Positions 1 to 9,630 of a stretch of 62,000 bases of DNA are shown here, piece by piece. A program made the position numbers and the translations under genes. Origin of the DNA: Prorocentrum cordatum. Its lineage: Eukaryota > Sar > Dinophyceae > Prorocentrales > Prorocentraceae. Location of the stretch: the NCBI GenBank assembly GCA_963575745.1, contig CAUYUJ010018881.1, positions 1 through 62,000 of the forward strand, read 5' to 3'. The notes beneath the pieces are model-generated. The model ran no database searches. It was not told where the DNA came from and saw only the letters and a list, made by a program, of their open reading frames with translations. How positions within the stretch are numbered: the stretch's first letter is position 1; every line of letters starts with the position of its first letter.

Positions 1-896
1 TTCTTGATCTGGATAGTCGCTGCCGCCGTGCCGCGCTGCTCGATGATGTACGCGATGATATTGTCGATCACCTCCTCCTTCTTGCCAGTCTGGGTCAGTC
101 CCCACATCTTGCACAGCGGCTTGAGATGGTTGACCAACGTGACCATGCTGAGCTGCTCGTGGATCTGCTCCGAGCTCAGCGCTGCAAACGCATCCACCTC
201 CGCAAACTTGGTCAAGAAATCTAACTTTGCGGTCTCGATGGTGGCTCGCAGCTCTTGATTCTGCTCGCGCGCGGCTGCTGAGGCTGCTGACTTCTGGGAC
301 AGGGGGCGCTGCTTCGGCTCCGTGCACGGCTGGCGCGGCTCGATCTTCGCACGATGCTCGATGTCCGCCGGCCAGGTCGGGTACCTCTCGGGTAGCAACT
401 GCACGGGTAGTCCGAGGCTGTCCAGCTTCCAGTTCACACGGTCGATCGTCTTGATGAAGACCTTCTGGATGATTCGTCCCCAGCGACGGCACTGCGTCCA
501 CTGCTGGAGGAGCTTGCTGGACCACATCTCCCAGTTCGGTAGGTGCTCCTGCAGGAAGGTGTCCGTCATCCGCTTCATGCTGTTGTCCTGCTCCGAGCCC
601 TCGATCGTGTAGAAGATGTGGCCCCTCACGTCCTGATGAGCGATCAGTCGCCCCTGCGGCTGCATCCGTTGTAGTGTAGGCCGTGCCGGCGTCGACGTGG
701 AGGTCGCCGCCGATGATCCCGAGTCCAGTAGTGGGGCCCGAACATCCACCTGCTCCCATGGGCCATCCATCTCCTCGTTCTCCAGCTTGATCTGCTGGCT
801 CTCTGCTTTGCGACATTTCGCCTCGCGGTTGAGGCTCGTGCGAATATGTAGGACCAACTGGATGTTGTCGGAGCTCAGGGCTCGAATATGGAAGAA
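1..896 (-). CDS. partial SAP-domain-like protein, 3' end outside window
   Basis: A minus-strand frame is open from just below a TAA at 897-899 to the window edge, so the C-terminus is missing. The first ATG is at 770; anything upstream would need an exon or another start. From that ATG the protein has a Ser/Thr/Ala-rich stretch, a Trp-rich segment (NWEMWSSKLLQQW, then RVNWKLDSLGLP), an Ala/Gln-rich helix, and near the window edge HEQLSMVTLVNHLKPLCKMW followed by GLTQTGKKEEVIDNIIAYI. The last part fits the helix-turn-helix SAP pattern (hydrophobic helix, GL, GKK, hydrophobic helix), a DNA-binding fold. No catalytic domain is visible. It could be a chromatin protein or an ORF of a mobile element. 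The frame is clear; the SAP call is moderate. Confidence 0.5.
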
Positions 897-1339
897 TTAC
901 TGGTTGCTGAAATCGGAGCTCTGAGCTCGAATCGTTCGCACCAAAAATGGCTCCTTGGAGACGGGGATGTTTCTGTTTGGAGCTCTGGAAACTCTGGGAT
1001 CTCAGGGAAGGCCTCTGGAGATAACTCCGATAATGCCGTAGGTGATGGAGCCGGGGCTGATACGGATGATGTCCCTGACGTAAGTGATGATGTCCCCGAC
1101 GTAAGGGATGATGTCCCCGACGTAAGGGGTGATGTCCCCGTACTTGTAAATGATGATGATGTTGCTGTAGGCGTAATTGGTGATGGTGCCCCCGTACTCG
1201 TAAATGATGATGATGTACCTGAGGCCTGTAGGGCTCCATTATCTGGGACCTCGTCGGGGAACTCCTGGGGCACCACTGCAGACGGTTTATCGTTCTCGCT
1301 TTTGATCGGCTGCTCTTTTTCATGTTTTCCCTCCGGCAC
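875..1339 (-). CDS. Ser/Thr/Pro-rich low-complexity ORF
   Basis: This is a 154-residue minus-strand frame of low complexity. Its middle is a short tandem peptide (TSGTSSL and SSSFTSTG variants) encoded by the 1060-1230 repeat. It lies just upstream of the SAP-like frame but in a different frame, so it might be the preceding exon or the same exon after a frameshift. No family is recognised and it may not be a gene. Confidence 0.25.
   Translation of the reverse strand: MPEGKHEKEQPIKSENDKPSAVVPQEFPDEVPDNGALQASGTSSSFTSTGAPSPITPTATSSSFTSTGTSPLTSGTSSLTSGTSSLTSGTSSVSAPAPSPTALSELSPEAFPEIPEFPELQTETSPSPRSHFWCERFELRAPISATSNSSIFEP
1060..1230 (+). repeat. GATGATGTCCCCGACGTAAG minisatellite
   Basis: Units of about 18-21 bases with the core GATGATGTCCCCGACGTAAG repeat several times and then degenerate into GTAAATGATGATGATGT variants. 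They encode the Ser/Thr tandem peptide on the minus strand. Confidence 0.75.
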
Positions 1340-1990
1340 CGTAGCAGTCTCGGGTGTCGAGGGCGTGGACCCCTACTCGAGAGATGCCACGAGAAGAGCA
1401 CGCAGGTGGCTCGCCCACGCTCGGTCGCGGGCGCATGGCGTCGAAGACCCTGTTCTGTGCTGGCAGCGCCCTGGTCGCCAGAGCAACCGTGACGATGGTG
1501 TCGCGGCATCCTGGCCGCGGCAAGGCGATGTCGTTGGCCGTCAGCGCGGGCGCCTCCTCAGGCTGGAGGTAACAGTCCCAAGCGACCCGCGCCGCTGCCG
1601 CGGCCCCCGGGCCGTCGCCCTCGTTCTCGCAGTCAGCGAAGAACCACTCGGCAGTCGCCAGAGTCGTCGCCGAGAGCCCCGAAGCCACTCGGGCGCGGCT
1701 GCGAAGAAACCCGCGAGCGCATCCCTGGCCAACGGGAAGATGGCGTTCGCCCGCGGCGCCAGTCTCAGCACGTCGACCGAGCCGCAGATAGCGCAGCGCC
1801 CAGCTGACGGGCTGTCCCCGCTCAAGAAGAGGCTGTCCAAGAAGCGGTCGCGGGTCTTGTCCAAGTCGTCTGGCGCGGCTGGCTGCACCCCTTTCGCCCG
1901 CAGCGCCAGCTCGGCGGGCGCGGCGGCAGACCAAACCACCACAGCGCAATCTTTACGCGGTCCAGACGCGCACCCCCGACACGCGGCGCT
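1330..1990 (-). pseudogene. possible tyrosine-recombinase remnant, frame-broken
   Basis: Two overlapping minus-strand frames together look like pieces of one protein. One carries DDLDKTRDRFLDSLFLSGD and CAICGSVDVLRL. The other carries AARVAWDCYLQPEEAPALTA followed by NDIALPRPG. The second resembles the region around the first catalytic Arg of tyrosine recombinases of DIRS/Crypton type (hydrophobic helix, LRP-E, AL, D), but the Arg is replaced by Gln here. No His-x-x-Arg or Tyr box can be seen. The fragment is short and broken, so the family call is tentative. Confidence 0.2.
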
Positions 1991-2319
1991 CCCAGAGAAC
2001 TGAACCGACGAGCTTCGCACAATGCTCGGCCTCCGGAAACTCGTCTAGGTTCCCCCGGGGGCGGGAAAAGCACTCCTCGGAAAGCCCACCTTCCAGAAAC
2101 TGCCCAGACCCCCAAAGACCCACATGTCCAAAAGAAAAATCGCCGGCCCAACGGGCCATAGGCGTGCTAAGATCTCCGGCTACTGTTTTACAATGTTTCT
2201 ACTTCGCGCGCGCGGGCGGCCCCCGGGGGTCCCCGGGCGAAAAGTACCCCGGCCGATCCCCGAGCCACTCCCGGCTGATCCCCGGGCGACTCCCCCAGAG
2301 CGCGCCAGGAGCGCACTAA

Positions 2320-2830
2320 CACGGCTCCAAGACGTCCCCGGGAGCCCCAAAAAGGGCCAAGGGGCCCCCAAGAGGCCCCCAAGATGGTTCAAGAGTGCTC
2401 CGAGATGCCACAAGATCGCTCCAAGATGCCCAAGATGCCCCCCGTCGCGCTCCAACGCACCTCCAAGAGCACTCCCAAGAGGGCCCCAAGAGGCAACAAT
2501 CATTGATTTCCCTTAGGTTTTGCACAGACTTAGGCGTTTCCATTTTTTCTGCTTCCCGACGCCTCAAGACGGCCCAAGAGGCCCCCGAGATCGCCCCAAG
2601 AGGGCCCAAGAAGCCCCCACAAGGCCCCAAGACGGCCCAAGAGGGCTCCAAGACAGCCCAAGAGGCCTCCAAGACGGGCCAAGAGGGCCCCAAGAACGCC
2701 CCAAGAGGGGCCCCAGAGGGCGAACACGAAACGAGATTTCGAGCCCTCGGCCCTAAGAAGCCCCCAGGAGGCCACAAGAGGCCCCTAAGAAGCCCCAAGA
2801 GGCCCCCTGGAGGCCCTCAGGGTGCAATTC
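2320..2830 (-). repeat. dispersed GGGGCC/CTCTTGG repeat, inverted copy
   Basis: On the plus strand this region is built of CCAAGAGGCCCCCAAGA words, the reverse complement of the CTTGGGGGCCTCTTGG words at 7270-7910, 14160-14830 and 22790-23345. It is therefore an inverted, diverged member of the same family. The open frames across it are periodicity artefacts. Confidence 0.7.
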
Positions 2831-3050
2831 ACAGCCCCGAGCCTGCCTCACTAGAGCCTACTTACGACAGATGGCCTCTAGAGGCCGTGCGTGATATAAG
2901 CTTCAGGCTCCAAAGGAGCCCCATGTATGTTAGCCAAGCGTTTCCCGGCGAATCGGGCCCCCTTTAGCCTCCAGGTTGCAGCCAGCCTTGCTTAGTAGGC
3001 CCTCCGAGATCCTTCGAGATCCCCATTATAATATCCCAGAACAGGTTCAT

Positions 3051-3071
3051 CCGAAACCGTTCTGGCTCAAG
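3051..3071 (+). other. relict dinoflagellate spliced-leader (DinoSL) sequence
   Basis: CCGAAACCGTTCTGGCTCAA plus a following G matches the 21-nt conserved part of the dinoflagellate spliced leader (established as CCGTAGCCATTTTGGCTCAA plus G) at 17 of 21 positions. The 3' half (TGGCTCAAG) is identical. It is sense to the gag-protease ORF and 305 bases upstream of its ATG, as expected if a trans-spliced RNA was reverse-transcribed into the genome. Confidence 0.6.
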
Positions 3072-3311
3072 CCTTTGCAGCGTCTCAGCGACGCTGGACT
3101 TCTGGTGTGCGTCCGAGAGACGCAGGACAGCGAACTGCCCGCTGATAAACAGATCCTGTTCATCACCACAGTGCGATCAGCATCGCACAGTCACTGCCCT
3201 CAGATTCGACCCGACCGCCAACGGTACCCTCGGCACGTTGTCAGAGCAGAGAAGAGAGTAGCATCATCAAGGATTGCGATCAGGGCAGTGGTTCTAAGCG
3301 GGACCATTGCA

Positions 3312-3323
3312 TGGTAGCGGAGC
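3312..3323 (+). promoter_or_regulatory. primer-binding-site-like motif after a CA end
   Basis: TGGTAGCGGAGC directly follows a CA dinucleotide at 3310-3311. It resembles the TGGTATCAGAGC site (initiator tRNA-Met) that follows the 5' LTR in many copia-type elements, with two differences. If real, a 5' LTR ends at 3311. The LTR start was not found. Confidence 0.4.
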
Positions 3324-3375
3324 TATCAAGCTCCACGGACAACAGATTCACGGATAGAAGTTCATCGTTTGAGTC

Positions 3376-5883
3376 ATGACGAGGAATAACAATAACAACG
3401 ATGACATCATACCGAAGTGGAACGGAGATCTCACCACGGTGGACGATTACGAGAGAGACGTCAAAGCTTACATCCGAGGCACCCGTCGAGATGAACGATA
3501 TGTATGCGGCCCTCGGTTGTGGAGACGACTGGAAGGTCGAGCGCGACAAGCAGCCAAGGATGTGGACTGGGACCGCATTGAGAAAGACGACGGTGCAGCT
3601 GAGCTACTGCGACACATTCGTGCCAAGCTCGGTGCTCAGCCCATCCAGGATGCAGGCAAATATCTGGCCCGATGGATCTTCGATCTTCGTCGAGACACTG
3701 GAGAGCCAATGCCGAGCTACATAAGCAGAGACGATGAGGCCTACCACGACGTGGTCAAGGGTTTCGACACCGAGTATTTCAAGAAGCAGCGCACGGCTCG
3801 GCTGTCGGCAAGGTCAAAGGAATGGAACACCCTCTACTCGGAGCTCAACTGGTTCTTGTACAAGATCGAGCAGGAGGGCCCGGAGGACGCCGCCGACAAG
3901 GCCAAGGAGTTGAACCACCAGCTCTGGAACTTCATCCGGACAGGTCTTGAGGAGATCCCCGAGCATCCGGATTTCGGAACCGACTTCAAACAGGCGATTC
4001 CCCTTGACCAGCTGCGCGGATGGCTACTGCTGCAGAGATCAAGACTTTCCCCGACGGAGCGTGCGGCAGTTATCAGCGCAGTCAAAGGCAACTTCGACTA
4101 CGACAGCATCGGCGAGCAGCTAAGAGTATCTTGGCCAGATGACGAGCTGACGAACAGAGATAAGAAGCACGGCAAGGACAACCATCGCCATCGCGAGCGA
4201 GGTCGGATCCATGCCGGCTGGGAGGAGAACAGCGAGGACGACGACGACTACAGCTACTACGATGGCGACCAGTCGGAGGCCACCTATGAGGACGCGGACG
4301 GCGACGAGGACGAAGGAGATCCTGAGGAGCCGCTCTACAGCGCCCAGGAGATCGAGGAGGCCGAGACCGCGTTCGCCGCCCAGCAGCACAGTTTCGAAGA
4401 AGCTCGAGATCTACTCCGACGAGTGAAGACCGCCAGGAAGTTCTACCCCGTGGATGAGAACAAGAAGCGAGAAGGACGCGGAGGACAGCGCAAGTTCCAG
4501 GGACCTCGAGCTGGATCCCGAGGCTCTGGATCATCGAAAGGACGAGGCCGAGGGAGCGGACAACGACGCGACGTACCACCCCGACGTGATGGAGATCGCT
4601 CCCAGGGCCGGCCGCCCCGTAAGGGACCCTGTCTGAAGTGCGGCGGCAATCACGAGACTAAGGATCACCAAGACCGCGCTTCCTCCACCAGCAGCAAAGA
4701 TCGTGAACGACCTAAGCGAGGTTTCGGAGCCTACGTGTTCTTCGGCGCCGAGCAGGACGCCGAGATGGAGGCGAATCTCATCAGGAACGAGACCTCGCGC
4801 CTGGAGCTGGAGACGACGCTCAACAATAAGCCAGTGATCAAGAATCGACCGAAGCTTCCGAAGAAACAGCTCGAGAAGACGATGTACCTAGAGGTGGAGA
4901 AATCCATCGAGAGGCGGGAGCAAGTCCATCATGTGAAGCTACCGAGCTGGCCAACCCTGGAGAAGCTAGTAGACGACTGGATCCTCATGAGTGTGAAGCA
5001 GAGCTCCTCCAAGGGCTTCGGGATTCTGGACATCGGCGCGACCTCCAGCATCATGGGGATCGAGGCTGCCGAGAACCTACGCGATATCATCTATGAGCAG
5101 ACGGGCAAGAACATCAAGATGGACGTTAGCCAGAAGAGTACCTTTATCTTTGGAGATGGCAACGCCAAGACCTGCACCGGCAAGGCAACCTTCCCTCTGA
5201 TGATCGCCGGTGTGGACGGCGAGCTCGAGATAAACATCCTCGACGCAGATGCCCCGCTCTTGATCGGAGTGGATGTTTTGAGCCGCCTAGGAGCTGTGAT
5301 CGACTGCGAGGCGCATTCGGTCTACTTCAAGAAGCTCGGGCGCCGAGCTGAACTGCTCGTCCTTCCGAGCGGTCATCTTGCACTGCCACTTGTTCGACAA
5401 GCCGATTTTGGCTCAGGACGTCGGCACCGTCCGACCCGCGGCCCTTCCGCCGCCGCCGCGGCTCTAGGGGGAAGGGGCCATCGGCATCTGGGGCGGGAAG
5501 CCGCGGCGCGCCGCGGCAACCGGCGCCGCCGCTCGTCGTCGGGCTCGCCGCGAGGCGGGGCAAGCGTCGGCGACGCACCGCTCGCCGCACTGAGGCCTTC
5601 GGTGGGGCGGGGGCCTGGGAGCTCCACCGACGGCCCCAGTGGGGTCCGCATGGCGGCCCCGCGCCCACTTCGACACGCCCCTCGCGAGGATCGTGGCCCC
5701 ATAGGGGGCTCCACCGACGGCCCCAGTGGGAGGGTCCGCATGGCGGCCCCGCGCGCACTTCGGCACACCCCTCGCGAGGATCGTGGCCCCAGAGGGAGCT
5801 CCACCGACGGCCCCAGCGGGAAGGTCCGCATGGCGGCCCCGCGCCCACTTCGGCACACCACTCACGGGGATCGTGGCCCATAG
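3376..5883 (+). CDS. retrotransposon Gag-protease ORF, truncated into a tandem repeat
   Basis: The frame starts at an ATG followed by an Asn run. Residues 1-270 are Gag-like, rich in Trp and charged helices. Residues 275-340 are acidic (Asp/Glu/Tyr runs), and 370-415 are an Arg/Gly basic stretch. A zinc knuckle variant, CLKCGGNHETKDH (C-x2-C-x3-H-x4-H), sits near residue 420. A retropepsin-like domain starts near 550 with GILDIGATSSIMG and continues to LLIGVDVLSRLGAVIDCEAH near 630. The catalytic triplet reads Asp-Ile-Gly rather than Asp-Thr/Ser-Gly. No integrase, reverse transcriptase or RNase H follows: after about 5400 the frame enters GC-rich sequence and then a 90-bp array, which stays open only because 90 is a multiple of three. 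It is therefore a gag-pro fragment. Native coding probably ends near 5330-5400. Copia versus gypsy class cannot be decided without RT. Confidence 0.75.
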   Translation: MTRNNNNNDDIIPKWNGDLTTVDDYERDVKAYIRGTRRDERYVCGPRLWRRLEGRARQAAKDVDWDRIEKDDGAAELLRHIRAKLGAQPIQDAGKYLARWIFDLRRDTGEPMPSYISRDDEAYHDVVKGFDTEYFKKQRTARLSARSKEWNTLYSELNWFLYKIEQEGPEDAADKAKELNHQLWNFIRTGLEEIPEHPDFGTDFKQAIPLDQLRGWLLLQRSRLSPTERAAVISAVKGNFDYDSIGEQLRVSWPDDELTNRDKKHGKDNHRHRERGRIHAGWEENSEDDDDYSYYDGDQSEATYEDADGDEDEGDPEEPLYSAQEIEEAETAFAAQQHSFEEARDLLRRVKTARKFYPVDENKKREGRGGQRKFQGPRAGSRGSGSSKGRGRGSGQRRDVPPRRDGDRSQGRPPRKGPCLKCGGNHETKDHQDRASSTSSKDRERPKRGFGAYVFFGAEQDAEMEANLIRNETSRLELETTLNNKPVIKNRPKLPKKQLEKTMYLEVEKSIERREQVHHVKLPSWPTLEKLVDDWILMSVKQSSSKGFGILDIGATSSIMGIEAAENLRDIIYEQTGKNIKMDVSQKSTFIFGDGNAKTCTGKATFPLMIAGVDGELEINILDADAPLLIGVDVLSRLGAVIDCEAHSVYFKKLGRRAELLVLPSGHLALPLVRQADFGSGRRHRPTRGPSAAAAALGGRGHRHLGREAAARRGNRRRRSSSGSPRGGASVGDAPLAALRPSVGRGPGSSTDGPSGVRMAAPRPLRHAPREDRGPIGGSTDGPSGRVRMAAPRALRHTPREDRGPRGSSTDGPSGKVRMAAPRPLRHTTHGDRGP

Positions 5884-6222
5884 GGAGCTTCACAGAAGGC
5901 CCCAGTGGGAGGGTCCGCATGGCGGCCCCGCACCCACTTCGGCACACCCTTCACTAGGACCGTGGCCCCATAGGGAACTCCACCGAAGACCCCAGTGGGA
6001 GGGTCCGCATGGCGGCCCCGCACCCACTTCGGCACACCCCTCACGAGGATCGTGGCCCCAGAGTGAGCTCCACCAAAGGCCCCAGTGGGAGGGCCCGCAT
6101 GGCGGCCCCGCGCCCACTTCGGCACGCCCCCCACGAGGATCGTGGCCCCATAGGGAGCTCCACCGAAAGCGGCCCCCATAAGACGGTATTCACAACTGCG
6201 TATGGTTGAGTCCTTCGCCAGG
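5612..6222 (+). repeat. 90-bp tandem array, copy A, with unique 3' tail
   Basis: About six units of about 90 bp each contain GCATGGCGGCCCCGC, CCCACTTCGGCACACCCCTC, GAGGATCGTGGCCCCATAGG and GAGCTCCACCGA. The array ends in a non-repeated tail (6166-6222) containing CGGTATTCACAACTGC and TCCTTCGCCAGG. The same unit and the same tail occur at 29761-30682. Being a multiple of three, the unit encodes a 30-residue peptide repeat that extends the upstream gag-pro frame. Confidence 0.95.
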
Positions 6223-6272
6223 GTAGTTGGAATGGTGTGGCTGCTCGTCGGTAGCCAGTCGGAGGAGACGCC

Positions 6273-6833
6273 GTGGCGTCCGTCCCGTTCTTCGGAGGCA
6301 CGATCAAGTTCTACGCGAAAGGCGACTTCGTCGCCTACTGCGCCCTCCACAGCGACAGCGCCACCAAGGTGGCGTGCGTGCTGACGCGCACGGCCCGCGC
6401 TGGCAGGAAGGCCGCCCAGGGGCGGCCGTTGGGGCTGCTGGCGGCGTGGACCATGGCAGGGTACGACCGCCACGACAAGACCGCGCACTGCAGGCGCGCC
6501 GACTTCCCGCCCTACGACGACAGGTGCTTCGCCCGCACCGCCCTCGCGGCTGCCCCTGGCGCGGACGACCTGTTCGCCTACGAGAGGCAGCCCCGCGCGG
6601 GCGAGGGCGAGGAGCCTCGGGATGCGCCCTGGGCCTCGCTCGCCGCAGCCGCCGTCGGGGGAGGAGGGGAGGAGGGGGAGGGCGGTGGCCTGGGGTGGCG
6701 GGGGCGGGGTGGAGGAGGGCGGGGGGAGGGCTGGGGGAGGGGGTGGTGGGAGCGGTGGGAGGGGAAGGGGGGGGGGTGGGGCCTTGGGACCCCCATGGGG
6801 CCCATGATTTTAATGCGCCCCACCGTGTATTAA
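6273..6833 (+). CDS. small Cys/His-containing ORF of unknown function
   Basis: The first about 105 residues look like a folded domain: FFGGTIKFYAKGDFVAYCAL, then HSDS, KVACVLTRTARAG, KAAQGRPLGLLAAW, DRHDKTAHCRRADF and RCFARTAL. Cys and His are spaced C-x2-H-x9-C then H-x5-H-C, which could bind a metal ion. From about residue 110 the frame enters a Gly/Glu-rich run encoded by GGGGAGG-type sequence (6655-6785), which is probably not native coding. It starts 50 bases after the end of the 90-bp array. I recall similar short domains near dinoflagellate retroelements but cannot name a family. Confidence 0.45.
   Translation: MASVPFFGGTIKFYAKGDFVAYCALHSDSATKVACVLTRTARAGRKAAQGRPLGLLAAWTMAGYDRHDKTAHCRRADFPPYDDRCFARTALAAAPGADDLFAYERQPRAGEGEEPRDAPWASLAAAAVGGGGEEGEGGGLGWRGRGGGGRGEGWGRGWWERWEGKGGGWGLGTPMGPMILMRPTVY
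6655..6785 (+). repeat. G-rich low-complexity tract
   Basis: Runs of GGGGAGG, GGGTGG and GGGGGGG dominate this tract. It has four or more G runs of at least three bases within short distances, so it could form G-quadruplexes on the plus strand. Confidence 0.8.
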
Positions 6834-6845
6834 TTAGATCGGGCA

Positions 6846-6926
6846 TTATATATATATATATATATATATATAGATACATATAAATATATATATATAAAAA
6901 ATATATTAATATATAATAAAAAAAAG

Positions 6927-7009
<83 letters not shown>
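6846..7009 (+). repeat. TA microsatellite followed by a poly(A) run of about 90
   Basis: A TA/ATA tract (6846-6915) is followed by an almost pure A run (6918-7009, one G). Such a run could be the tail of a retroposed sequence on the plus strand or a simple expansion. Confidence 0.9.
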
Positions 7010-7010
<1 letters not shown>

Positions 7011-7269
7011 GAGAATTCTTTACGGCGTAATGGTGGTGTGCGCGGCGTTCAATTTCGCCGTGCACATTGCCGTATGCGCCCTATCACCCTAGAGGTTGTG
7101 TTTAGCGATGTCCATTGCAATCATAACATGCCTGGGTGTAAATTCGCATCGCTTCGCGCATCCCCGTCAACCCATTAAACAAAGGAAAAACAGGCGCCAG
7201 GCGAGTTGGCCCGATCAGGGATGTGTAGCAGCATCTGTCCCAGCAGTGAAGTCAACCACCAAGGTCTTT

Positions 7270-7910
7270 GCTGATCCTTCGCTCTGGGAGCGTCACGTCT
7301 TGGAGGACTCTTGGGGCCATCGCAGGTCACTGCGGGGGCCATGTTGCAGGCGCCTGGAGCCAGCATGGCGCTCCCTTGGGGCCCCCATTGAGCCCTTGGG
7401 GCGCTCGCGGGGCACTCTTGGAAACCATGGGGGCCCTCTTTGGTCCATATTGGAAACCTATTGGGCTTTACTGGTGCTTTCTTGGGGCCCTCTTCGGGCG
7501 CTCTTGGGGCCCTCTTGAAGCCATATTTGATGCGTTGGCAGCCATCTGGGTGCCATCTATGAAAAAAGAGGGAGGGAGGGGGTGTGTTCTCGAATTCGCC
7601 TCCCCCTCCGCTGGCGCCCTCAAATGACCCTCTTGGGCCGCTCTTGGGGCGGTCTTGGGCGCTCTTGGGGCGGTCTTGAGGTCCTCCTGGGCTTCTGTTG
7701 GGGCCCTCTCGGGCCATCTGGGATACAAAAAACATTGAGAAACACACGGGGTTCGAATGATGTTTGCCTCTTGAAGGCCTTCTTGGGGGGGCTCGAAAGG
7801 CACTTGGGGCAGTCCTGGGGACAGTCTTGAAAAGCTATTGGATGCATGTTGGTAGCTATATTGAGCCATCTTGTGTTATCTTGCACGATCTTGGAAGCAT
7901 TTTTTAGGGG
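7270..7910 (+). repeat. dispersed GGGGCC/CTCTTGG repeat, near-full copy 1
   Basis: It begins near GCTCTGGGAGCGT, runs through CTCTTGGGGCC words, contains ATATTTGATGCGTTG, a purine tract (AAAAAAGAGGGAGGGAGGG), TGACCCTCTTGGGCCGCTCT, GCCTTCTTGGGGGGGCTCGA, TTGGATGCATGTTGGTAGCT and ends near ATCTTGGAAGC. The same blocks occur in the same order at 22790-23345 and partly at 14160-14830. No ORF is supportable. Confidence 0.85.
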
Positions 7911-8079
7911 GGGTAGAGCGCCTGGGGTCCAGGGGCGGCCCACCAAGCGATCCGACGGCGCATGGCGCCGCCTTGGCGCCGCATCGGCGTGCGACGCGCT
8001 GCCCGCGCTCACGCGAGATGTCGCCCGCCTCGCTTCTCGGCGCGCCTACCCGCCTCCTTCTCGGCGCGCCTACCCCCCC

Positions 8080-8157
8080 CCCCCCCCCATTCCCCGTCCC
8101 AATCCTGCGCGGCCGGCCGGCCGCGGGGCCCCCCCCTCTTCCGCCCGCCCGCCCCCG

Positions 8158-8199
<42 letters not shown>

Positions 8200-8221
8200 A
8201 CCCCCCCCCCCCCCCCCCCCC

Positions 8222-8286
<65 letters not shown>

Positions 8287-8335
8287 CCCCCCGCCTCCCC
8301 ACCCCCGCCCCCCACCCCCCACCCCCCCACCCCCA
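8080..8335 (+). repeat. poly(C) tract
   Basis: Almost uninterrupted C from about 8158 to 8290, with flanking C-rich sequence containing A, T or G interruptions. Open frames across it encode only Pro or Gly runs. Confidence 0.95.
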
Positions 8336-8389
8336 CACGCACTCGCGCACGTTCTCGTCCTCTTCATCACCGCCATCAAATTCGTTAGT

Positions 8390-8512
8390 CCCAAGACGCC
8401 CCCAGGGCTACCCAAGACGTCCCCAGGGCTGACCCAGATGGCCCCAGGGCTGCCCAGGATGCCCCCAGGGCTGCCCAAGATGGGCGCCTGCCCAGAACTG
8501 CCCAATATGTCC
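8390..8512 (+). repeat. about 18-bp CCCAGGGCTGCCCAAGATG tandem repeat
   Basis: Six or so imperfect units of CCCCAGGGCTGCCCAAGATG type lie head to tail between the poly(C) and poly(T) tracts. Confidence 0.8.
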
Positions 8513-8561
8513 CATGGCAACGTAGGAGAATTCGGCGACGCGGGGGCGAGCCGTGGGAGGC

Positions 8562-8562
<1 letters not shown>

Positions 8563-8601
<39 letters not shown>
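8563..8601 (+). repeat. poly(T) run of 39
   Basis: An uninterrupted T run. It could be the poly(A) tail of a minus-strand retroposed copy, but no gene is recognised beside it. Confidence 0.9.
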
Positions 8602-8602
<1 letters not shown>

Positions 8603-8639
8603 TTGTTTTGACAGACTCTTATCATATTGCCTGGAGATA

Positions 8640-9598
8640 GGATTGAATGGCGGGTACAGTGCAAGGATGATGAGCGGGTCCTGCAGCGGAATGTGCAGGT
8701 AGGGTTGAATGGCGGATAAAGTGCGGCAGCCTGCTCGTCGGCAGCGTGCCCCCGCCCCCGTATTCGAGTTCGGGATTGGCTGTGCAGAGCAACGCCATGC
8801 TGGCGCGGCTCAGTGCCTTCCGAGGCCGCTGCGCCGCCCTGCGACCCCGCTAGCCGATGTCGCCCCGCCCGAAATCATTCGCCCGCTCCCGCGCCCAGCG
8901 GCGGCGTCCCCGAGCGACGGCGCAGCGTCGGCGTGCGGCGACACTGGCTGGTGTCAAGGCCGCGCCCCCACCGCGGTCGGCCCGCGGCGTGCACGTAGAT
9001 TGCCGCGAAAGGAAAGCGGCACTAGCAAGTGCGCGAGGCGGCTATGATGGCCACGTCAGGCTGGTCGGGTACCCTACCCCTGCACAGGGAGTGTAGTTCG
9101 GGTGAGAACCTTGGGTGCGCGGCGATGGGCTGGCGTGGCTCCTTGCCAACAGCGCGAACGCTGCAGGGCATCCCCATCATAACGTTTTCATATCATTTTT
9201 TTTCGCTCCTCCCATCCCTCTTCCCCCCCCCCTCTCCGCGCCCTCTTTGCCAGCGCCCCCATCCGCTCTTCTCCGCCCGCGCGTGTGGATCTCGCGGAGG
9301 TCAGGCAGCAGAGCGCCGCGGCTATGCCAGAACCTCGTCCTCGTCGTCGTCGTCGTCCTCATCCTCCTCCTCGACAGCTTTCCAGGGCGGGTGTTCTTGC
9401 CTACGTTGCCTTGGTTCGTGCCTTCCTTTCGTTCCCCGCGGCCCCGTCGGGCCTGACGTGGGCGCCCGTAGTCGTAGAAGCTGGGTTGTCCACCATCATT
9501 GCATTCGTCGTCATTATCTTCGCCATCATACTCGGCCCTTTCTTTCTTCGTCATGGAAATTCGGCTTCCCGTGGGAACCACCAAGCATCGAGCGCAGC

Positions 9599-9630
<32 letters not shown>

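Noticed and set aside
888-2003. 371-codon plus-strand ORF
   Set aside because: It overlaps the better minus-strand frames; its N-terminal part is the Asp/Val translation of a minisatellite.
6304-7065. Minus-strand ORF with a Phe run
   Set aside because: The Phe run is only the poly(A) tract read backwards.
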